This document shows, piece by piece, positions 59,029 to 64,000 of a stretch of DNA of 64,000 nucleotides (positions within the stretch are counted from its first letter, which is position 1; each line of letters starts with the position of its first letter). The stretch lies in assembly GCF_001612805.1 (NCBI RefSeq), contig NZ_BDBD01000019.1:496001-560000 (forward strand), written 5' to 3'. The notes beneath the pieces are model-generated. The model was not told where the DNA came from, made no database searches, and worked only from the letters and a program-made list of their open reading frames with translations. Source of the stretch: Nocardia coubleae NBRC 108252 (lineage in GTDB: Bacteria > Actinomycetota > Actinomycetes > Mycobacteriales > Mycobacteriaceae). The position numbers were made by a program, and so were the translations under genes.

Positions 59029-60740
59029 GCGAGCAGCTCCGTCGGCATGTCGATGTGGCGAGAGCGCAGCCATTCGCCGAGCCCCTTGGCCTGCGGGTCG
59101 AAACGCGCCTGGTAGGCGACGCCCTTGCCGAGCAGGCCGGTGATGATGAAGTTGATCGCCCGCAGGTTGGGCAGCACGTGCCGGGTGACGTCGAGTTCGG
59201 CTGTCTCGGGCAGCAATTCGCGCAGCTTCTCCACGGTGAGGGTGTGCACGAGCCAGCGCCACTGCTCGTCGGTGCGCACCCAGACGCCGATATTGGCGTC
59301 ACCGCCCTTGTCGCCGCTGCGGGCCAGCGCGATGCTGCCGAGCGGGGCACGACGGGTCTCGGTGGGCGGCAGCGGTTCGGGCAGCTCGGGTTCCGGAAGT
59401 GGCTCGAGCGCACGGGTTTCCGTCGCAGGTGCGATGTCGACGCGGGTGCCGTCGGCGAGGACCGCTACGTGGGGTACTTCGTGCGCGTCGACGTAGCCGG
59501 GGGTGAAGACCCCGTAGGGCGAGCCATTGCCGGGCAGGGCGGTAAAGGTGCAACCCGGGTAACTGGCGAGCGCCAATTCCACAGCGACACTGGAGAAGCC
59601 GCGCCCGACCTTGTTCGGATCGGGGTCGCGCACCACGCAGCGGAGGATGGCGCTGGCCTGCTCCTCGGTGTCGGCGTCGGGACGGTCCAGGCGGGCCAGG
59701 GTCCAGCTGATCTCGGCGGGCTTCACCGGCAGCCACGATTCGAGCTGCCGCTGCGCCAGCTCGGCCTTCGCCTCGATCTCCAGGCCGGTGAGGATGAACG
59801 CCATCTCGTTCCGGAAGCCGCCGAGAGTGTTGAGCGAGACCTTGAGCTGGGGCGGCGGGGCCTCACCGGTGACACCGCTGATGAGAACGCGGTCCGGACC
59901 CTCCTGGCTCAGGGCGATGCTGTCCAAGCGGGTGGTCACATCGGGTCCGGCGTAGCGCGCGCTCTGGATCTCGTACATGAGCTGCGCTTCGACCGTGTCG
60001 ACGGTGACCGCGCCACCCGTGCCCGCGTGCTTGGTGATGACACTGGACCCGTCGCGACGGATCTCGGCGATCGGGAAACCCGGGCGGCCGAGATCACCGA
60101 GTTCGGTGAAGAAGGCGAAGTTGCCGCCGGTGGCCTGCGTGCTGCACTCGATCACATGGCCCGCCACCACGGCACCCGCGAGTGCGTCGTACTCGGTTCG
60201 GCCCCAACCGAAGTGGGCCGCCGCCGGGCCGACGATCACCGAGGCGTCGGTGACCCGGCCGGTGACGACGATGTCGGCGCCGGAGTTCAGGCACTCCACG
60301 ATGCCCCATGCGCCGAGGTAGGCGTTGGCCGTGAGCGGCTGACCGAGGCCGAGTTCGCCCGCCCGGGCGACGAGGTCGTCGCCTTCGACGTGCGCGATCT
60401 TGGCATCGAGACCGAGGTCGGCGGCGACCTTGCGCAGCCGCTCGGCCAGCCCGGCCGGATTCAGGCCGCCCGCGTTGGTGACGATCTGGACGTTGCGCTC
60501 CAGCGCCAGACCGAGACACTCCTCGATCTGCTTGACGAAGGTCTTGGCGTAACCGAGGCTCGGGTCCTTCATCCGGTCGCGGCCGAGGATCAGCATGGTG
60601 AGTTCGGCGAGATAGTCGCCGGTGAGCACGTCGAGATCGCCGCCCTCGAGCATTTCGCGCATAGCGCTGAGCCGGTCACCGTAGAAACCGGAGCAATTAC
60701 CGATCCGGATCACGTCCGGGTCAGCGGAGAGTGCACTCAT
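59025..60740 (-). CDS. AtuA-family (DUF1446) protein
   Basis: 571 residues from ATG 60740. N-terminal DUF1446 region RIGNCSGFYGDRLSAMREML and TNAGGLNPAGLAERLRKV; C-terminal domain SGDKGGDANIGVW. AtuA is required for acyclic terpene (citronellol) use in Pseudomonas but its reaction is unknown. First gene of the operon atuA-dehydrogenase-carboxylase beta-alpha-dehydrogenase-hydratase-tetR. Confidence 0.92.
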   Translation of the reverse strand: MSALSADPDVIRIGNCSGFYGDRLSAMREMLEGGDLDVLTGDYLAELTMLILGRDRMKDPSLGYAKTFVKQIEECLGLALERNVQIVTNAGGLNPAGLAERLRKVAADLGLDAKIAHVEGDDLVARAGELGLGQPLTANAYLGAWGIVECLNSGADIVVTGRVTDASVIVGPAAAHFGWGRTEYDALAGAVVAGHVIECSTQATGGNFAFFTELGDLGRPGFPIAEIRRDGSSVITKHAGTGGAVTVDTVEAQLMYEIQSARYAGPDVTTRLDSIALSQEGPDRVLISGVTGEAPPPQLKVSLNTLGGFRNEMAFILTGLEIEAKAELAQRQLESWLPVKPAEISWTLARLDRPDADTEEQASAILRCVVRDPDPNKVGRGFSSVAVELALASYPGCTFTALPGNGSPYGVFTPGYVDAHEVPHVAVLADGTRVDIAPATETRALEPLPEPELPEPLPPTETRRAPLGSIALARSGDKGGDANIGVWVRTDEQWRWLVHTLTVEKLRELLPETAELDVTRHVLPNLRAINFIITGLLGKGVAYQARFDPQAKGLGEWLRSRHIDMPTELLA

Positions 60741-60770
60741 GGCACCCAGGATCACATCGGTCCCGTAAAA

Positions 60771-60792
60771 AAGCAAGCATGCGTGCTTGTTA
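60771..60792. promoter_or_regulatory. Operator of the Atu/Liu-like operon
   Basis: CAAGCA-N4-TGCTTG, perfect 6-bp arms, 33 bp upstream of the atuA start, in the 85-bp gap facing the small membrane protein gene. Size and symmetry fit the TetR encoded at the end of the operon. Confidence 0.75.
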
Positions 60793-60825
60793 ACTGCGGG
60801 CAATTCACCAGGCAAGATGGTGAGC

Positions 60826-60966
60826 ATGTCTGCGGTCCTGCTCTTCGCCCTCGCCGGTTTCCTGCTCGGCGGCGCCTACACCACCTGGAAGAACAATCGC
60901 GCGATGTCCATCGCCCTGATCGCCGCGGCCGCCCTCGCCGCCACCGGCGCTTTCCTCTGGCTCTGA
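60826..60966 (+). CDS. Small membrane protein (46 aa)
   Basis: 46 residues: two transmembrane helices (VLLFALAGFLLGGAY and IALIAAAALAATGAFLWL) joined by a basic loop TTWKNNRAMS. Third codon positions are nearly all G or C. It is divergent from the Atu-like operon across one shared operator and ends 6 bp before the convergent cyclase gene stop. Function unknown. Confidence 0.75.
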   Translation: MSAVLLFALAGFLLGGAYTTWKNNRAMSIALIAAAALAATGAFLWL

Positions 60967-60972
60967 CCGCCG

Positions 60973-61884
60973 TCAGGCGGGGGTCAGTTTGAAGATCTTT
61001 ACGTCCTCGGGGACGCCGTTGAGGGGGGCTGCCCAGAAGTTGCGGCGGTAGAGCTTGGCGGTGACGCCGAGGTCGGTGAGGGTTTCCGGGCGCAGGGCGG
61101 CCATGGTGGTGCTGGAGATCATGGTGTTGCCGTTGCCGCCTGCCTCCATCATGCGGGCGGCGATGTTCACGTCGACGCCGAGCCAATCGCCACCGATCTC
61201 GCGTGGGGACCCGGTGTGCAGACCGACGCGCATGCGCGGTTTGTAGCCCTGTACCTCCACGTCCTCGAGGTTGCGGCGGGCCGCGAGGGCGGCGCGCACC
61301 GCGCGGTCGGGCGAGGAGAACACGGCCATCAGGCCGTCGCCCATGCGTTTGACCACCTGGCCGCCGCGCTCGGCGATCGGCGGTTCGATGGCCTTGGCCA
61401 CCTTGCGCAACAGATCGAGGGTGCGTTCGTCGCCCGCGGCGAGCGCCCAGCTGGAGAAGCCGACCAGGTCGGTGAACACGATCGTCACCTCCTCGGTGCC
61501 CCGGCCACGCCCCACACGCTCGAGGGCGGCCTGCCACACCTGCAGGGCGCCGAAACCGATCTCGCGTGCCGCCGTCGGCGCGCCACCGGCGATCCGGTCG
61601 GCGACCCTGGCCACCGCCCGCGCCCCACCCGGCCCGGACACCGACAGCGGATCGCCGAACGCCGGGTCGCCCGGCAGCTGCTGACGGGCCTTGCGCAATG
61701 CGCCGATCACATCGGCACGACGGTTGGCGGCTTGCAGTTTCGACGAGATCTGCACGCGACGACGACCGTTGCGGGCACCGGACTCCTCGGAACCGGCATC
61801 GACGGTCGGCTCCAACGGGATGAACACCTCGGCGTCAGCGTCACGCTGTCGCGGATCCGGCGCGCCAGAAGGCGTTTCACTCAC
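60973..61884 (-). CDS. Class III adenylate/guanylate cyclase
   Basis: 303 residues. The catalytic domain occupies about 130-290: metal-binding Asp139 (VFTDLVGFSS) and Asp183 (MGDGLMAVF), base-recognition Lys179 and Asp238, and transition-state Asn240 and Arg244 (DVNIAARMM). The Lys/Asp pair favours ATP, making cAMP. The N-terminal 125 residues are partly disordered and partly helical, with no membrane segment or HAMP domain. The cNMP-binding kinase at 11.6 kb is a conceivable reader of its product. Confidence 0.93.
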   Translation of the reverse strand: MSETPSGAPDPRQRDADAEVFIPLEPTVDAGSEESGARNGRRRVQISSKLQAANRRADVIGALRKARQQLPGDPAFGDPLSVSGPGGARAVARVADRIAGGAPTAAREIGFGALQVWQAALERVGRGRGTEEVTIVFTDLVGFSSWALAAGDERTLDLLRKVAKAIEPPIAERGGQVVKRMGDGLMAVFSSPDRAVRAALAARRNLEDVEVQGYKPRMRVGLHTGSPREIGGDWLGVDVNIAARMMEAGGNGNTMISSTTMAALRPETLTDLGVTAKLYRRNFWAAPLNGVPEDVKIFKLTPA

Positions 61885-62032
61885 GGCCTGAGCCTACAGT
61901 CCCGCCTCCCCGAAAATTAAGGCCAGACTTGGGTACGGGGTGAATTGCGTCGGCGGCCAGACGGTGTCGGGGGTTGCGGTAGCCCGTGCCCGGTGAGTTA
62001 CCCATGTGCTTGCGAGATATGTGGGGATACGC

Positions 62033-62070
62033 AAAAACCCCCGGCGTCCGGGCAGCGGACGCCGGGGGTT
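62033..62070 (-). terminator. Terminator of the ABC-2 exporter operon
   Basis: A perfect 14-bp stem (62036-62049 with 62057-62070) and a 7-nt loop, followed on the minus strand by TTTTT. A textbook intrinsic terminator, 78 bp after the permease stop. Confidence 0.92.
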
Positions 62071-62107
62071 CCGGGGAGGACCTCCCGACAAGGTCGCCCC
62101 CCACGCG

Positions 62108-62137
62108 GCCCGGGCTTGTTGCGAGGGCAGCCCGGGC
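62108..62137. terminator. Second hairpin behind the ABC-2 exporter operon
   Basis: GCCCGGGCT, a 12-nt loop and AGCCCGGGC, 9-bp stem, 10 bp after the permease stop. It may act in tandem with the stronger hairpin. The rest of the 263-bp gap to the cyclase gene holds nothing recognisable. Confidence 0.6.
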
Positions 62138-62147
62138 AGGACCAGGG

Positions 62148-62915
62148 TTATGCGTCGCGGCGGTTCACTACCACCAGGGCGCCGGCGAAGACGATGACGC
62201 AGAACGCGGCGAAGTAGGCCAGGCTGCCCCACACTCCCCAGTGCCAGTTGCCCGAGACCTCCTCGACCGACAGGAAGCGGTTCACGTTGGCGAAGGGCAG
62301 GAACGGGTTGACCGCGCGGCCGAAGCTGCCGAACGCGCCGAGCAGGCTCTCGATGAGCAGCGGCCACAGCACGATCAGCGAGATGGCGGCCGCGGACTGT
62401 CGAACCAGCACACCCACACCGACTGCCAGCAACACGCTCAGGAAGGCGTAGATCGGGATGCCGTAGATGGCGCGCCAGTTGCCGTCGAGCACGAGCATCG
62501 GGGCATCGTCACCGACGATCGCCTTGGCCACCACGAAGGCCGCCAGCGCGAGCACGCCCGTCAGCACCGCCGCGTACACGCCGACCAGACCGGCCTTGGA
62601 CACGATCACCTTCGACCGGTTGGGCACCGCGAGGAAGCTCGTCCGGATCACCCCGAAGCGGTATTCGCTGGTCACCGTGAGCGCGGCCATGATCATCAGC
62701 ACCATCACGCCGAAGCCCGTCACGCCCGATGTCGCCAGGCTCGGGGTGAGCATCGGCGGGCCCTCGCCCGGCTCGGTCGCCTGGGAGGTGTCGACGCTGG
62801 TGATGACGGCCATCAGCGCCGCGAGGCCGATGCCGAGCAGCACCACCACCGCCGAGCACCACCACGGCGACCGGGTCGAGGTGAGTTTGATTCGTTCCGC
62901 AGCGAGCACGCCCAT
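62148..62915 (-). CDS. ABC-2-type permease
   Basis: 255 residues, six transmembrane helices, with an extracellular acidic loop after helix 1 (SQATEPGEGPP). ALTVTSEYRFGVIRTSFL is the typical cytoplasmic segment of NatB/Ecsb-like permeases. Its start overlaps the ATPase stop by one base (TGATG). Substrate unknown. Confidence 0.9.
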   Translation of the reverse strand: MGVLAAERIKLTSTRSPWWCSAVVVLLGIGLAALMAVITSVDTSQATEPGEGPPMLTPSLATSGVTGFGVMVLMIMAALTVTSEYRFGVIRTSFLAVPNRSKVIVSKAGLVGVYAAVLTGVLALAAFVVAKAIVGDDAPMLVLDGNWRAIYGIPIYAFLSVLLAVGVGVLVRQSAAAISLIVLWPLLIESLLGAFGSFGRAVNPFLPFANVNRFLSVEEVSGNWHWGVWGSLAYFAAFCVIVFAGALVVVNRRDA

Positions 62916-63847
62916 CAGAGCGCACCTCCCATCACCTGATCGATTCCCCCGCCGTGGTATTCCACGGCGCCGCCGGTCATCCGCATGAACGCCTCCTCGA
63001 GGGAGGCCTGCTGCGGTGCCAGCTCGTAAAGCGTGACGCCGTTGGTTCCGGCGACCTTGCCGACCTCGTCGCTGGTCACCCCGGTGACGACCAGCGCGGC
63101 GTCGCCGTCCTCACGCACGGTCATGCCGTGCGAGGTGAGCAGGCTGCGCAGCTGGTCCAGTTGCGGACTCCGCACGCGCACCGACTGTTCGGACGCGCGT
63201 TCGATGAACTCCTTGGTCGTGGTGTCGGCGATGAGTTTGCCGCGACCGATGACGATCAGATGGTCGGCGGTCTGCGCCATCTCGGAGAGCAGGTGGCTCG
63301 AGACCAGCACCGTGCGGCCCTCGGCGGCAAGGCGCTGCATGAACCGGCGGATCCACAGGATGCCCTCGGGGTCGAGACCGTTGACCGGCTCGTCGAACAG
63401 CAGCACCTTCGGATCACCCAGCAACGCGCCGGCAAGGCCGAGCCGCTGTGACATACCGAGCGAGAAGCCGCCTGCGTTCTTACCCGCCACCTCGGACAGG
63501 CCGACCAGCCGCAGCACCTCCTCGACGCGGTCCTTGGGCAGGTCGTTGGACGCGGCCAGCCACTGCAGGTGCGCGCGCGCCGACCGGTTGGGATGTACCC
63601 ATTTGGCGTCGAGCAGCGCACCCACCTGGGTGAGTGGCCGCTCGAGCTCCTGGTACAGCTTGCCGCCGATCAACGCGGTGCCCGCGGTGGGTTTGTCCAA
63701 CCCGAGGATCATCCGCATCGTCGTCGATTTACCCGCACCGTTGGGTCCCAGGAACCCGGTCACCTGTCCAGGCTGGACGGTGAACGAGAGATCCTGTACC
63801 GCGACGGTCTGGCCGAATTTCTTGGTCAGGCCCCTCAGCTCGATCAT
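62915..63847 (-). CDS. ABC transporter ATPase, DrrA/NatA-like
   Basis: 310 residues from ATG 63847; starts at 63868 would add seven unsupported residues. Walker A GPNGAGKST, signature FSLGMSQRLGLA, Walker B VLLFDEPVNGLDP, switch His in SSHLLSEM, and a C-terminal regulatory domain ending GTNGVTLYELAPQQASLEEAF. Exporter ATPase paired with the permease that follows; drugs, peptides or lipids are typical cargo. Confidence 0.93.
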   Translation of the reverse strand: MIELRGLTKKFGQTVAVQDLSFTVQPGQVTGFLGPNGAGKSTTMRMILGLDKPTAGTALIGGKLYQELERPLTQVGALLDAKWVHPNRSARAHLQWLAASNDLPKDRVEEVLRLVGLSEVAGKNAGGFSLGMSQRLGLAGALLGDPKVLLFDEPVNGLDPEGILWIRRFMQRLAAEGRTVLVSSHLLSEMAQTADHLIVIGRGKLIADTTTKEFIERASEQSVRVRSPQLDQLRSLLTSHGMTVREDGDAALVVTGVTSDEVGKVAGTNGVTLYELAPQQASLEEAFMRMTGGAVEYHGGGIDQVMGGAL

Positions 63848-63900
63848 GCGTCCAGCATGCCCCAGCAAACCCGGCGCGCGCGTCGGCTGGAAGTCGCGAG

Positions 63901-63926
63901 TCGGGTCATCCTCGAGGATGACCCGA
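63901..63926. promoter_or_regulatory. 26-bp perfect palindrome upstream of the ABC exporter
   Basis: Every one of 13 base pairs is complementary, centred on TCGA; the core is GTCATCCTCGAGGATGAC. It lies 54 bp upstream of the ATPase start and 4 bp after the stop of the gene at the window edge. A repressor or response-regulator operator is most likely; a terminator of the edge gene is less likely, since no T-tract follows. Confidence 0.7.
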
Positions 63927-63930
63927 ACCC

Positions 63931-64000
63931 TTAGCGGGCTGGGGAAGAAGCCTGAGCCCAGAAACGCTTCGGGATGCGGCCCGCCTGCCGAGCCAGGTAG
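63931..64000 (-). CDS. C-terminal end of an unidentified protein (cut by window edge)
   Basis: The reverse strand is open from the window edge to TAA at 63931 and ends ...LARQAGRIPKRFWAQASS-PAR. The composition looks like a real basic C terminus, but only 22 codons are available and the family cannot be named. Confidence 0.4.
   Translation of the reverse strand, partial: YLARQAGRIPKRFWAQASSPAR

Overview
The window reads as chromosomal DNA of a high-GC mycolic-acid actinomycete, most likely Nocardia or a close relative. The supporting signs are dense genes with G/C-ending codons, frequent GTG starts, GroEL2 ending in GGMGGMDF, a VirR-like LytR_C protein, a mycothiol-type DinB enzyme, MMPL and Mrp genes, and a recognisable version of the Mycobacterium tuberculosis Rv0423c-Rv0440 block (groEL2, psd-pssA, AAA ATPase, glutamate-cysteine-ligase-like gene, sodC, virR, DUF3263, def, GNAT, xthA, thiC). 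That comparison is from memory. No rRNA, tRNA, CRISPR array, prophage or insertion sequence was seen.

Layout. 0-9.9 kb: groEL2 with promoter and two CIRCE boxes; a HTH/Clp-N protein divergent from a membrane protein across two matched operators; an ECF41 sigma factor with its partner oxidoreductase; psd-pssA; a GlsB-like membrane protein; fabH. 9.7-13.5 kb: a compact signalling module (small ORF, receiver/thioredoxin-reductase-like fusion, cNMP-binding histidine kinase, UBP-type zinc finger). 13.5-24.8 kb: lipoprotein, double-AAA ATPase, polytopic membrane protein, a six-gene mrp antiporter operon, and a PAP2-type enzyme. 24.9-30.4 kb: the conserved redox/envelope block ending in def, a GNAT enzyme and xthA. 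30.5-38.5 kb: homogentisate catabolism (hmgA-fahA), an MMPL transporter, TPP-riboswitch-controlled thiC, two small secreted proteins of one apparent family, and a thioesterase. 38.6-51.6 kb: an ArsR/SRPBCC/DinB operon, MFS exporter, sulfonate-type ABC transporter, an epoxide hydrolase facing its TetR gene, a Zur-box-controlled COG0523 GTPase, thiD, a TetR/methyltransferase pair and an 18-bp minisatellite. 51.6-60.7 kb: an Atu/Liu-like operon (AtuA-like protein, two acyl-CoA dehydrogenases, biotin-dependent carboxylase, enoyl-CoA hydratase, TetR). 60.8-64 kb: a small membrane protein, a class III nucleotidyl cyclase, an ABC-2 exporter and the edge of one more gene.

The observations most worth follow-up are: two copies of a long hairpin element that overlap translation starts, with compensatory changes in their arms; two unlinked 66-residue secreted proteins sharing a CT-x6-CP signature; the receiver/TrxR-like, kinase and zinc-finger module, whose reductase lacks CxxC; paired identical-type operators in front of the Clp-N gene and of the SRPBCC operon; and an in-frame minisatellite that starts at the stop codon of a methyltransferase.
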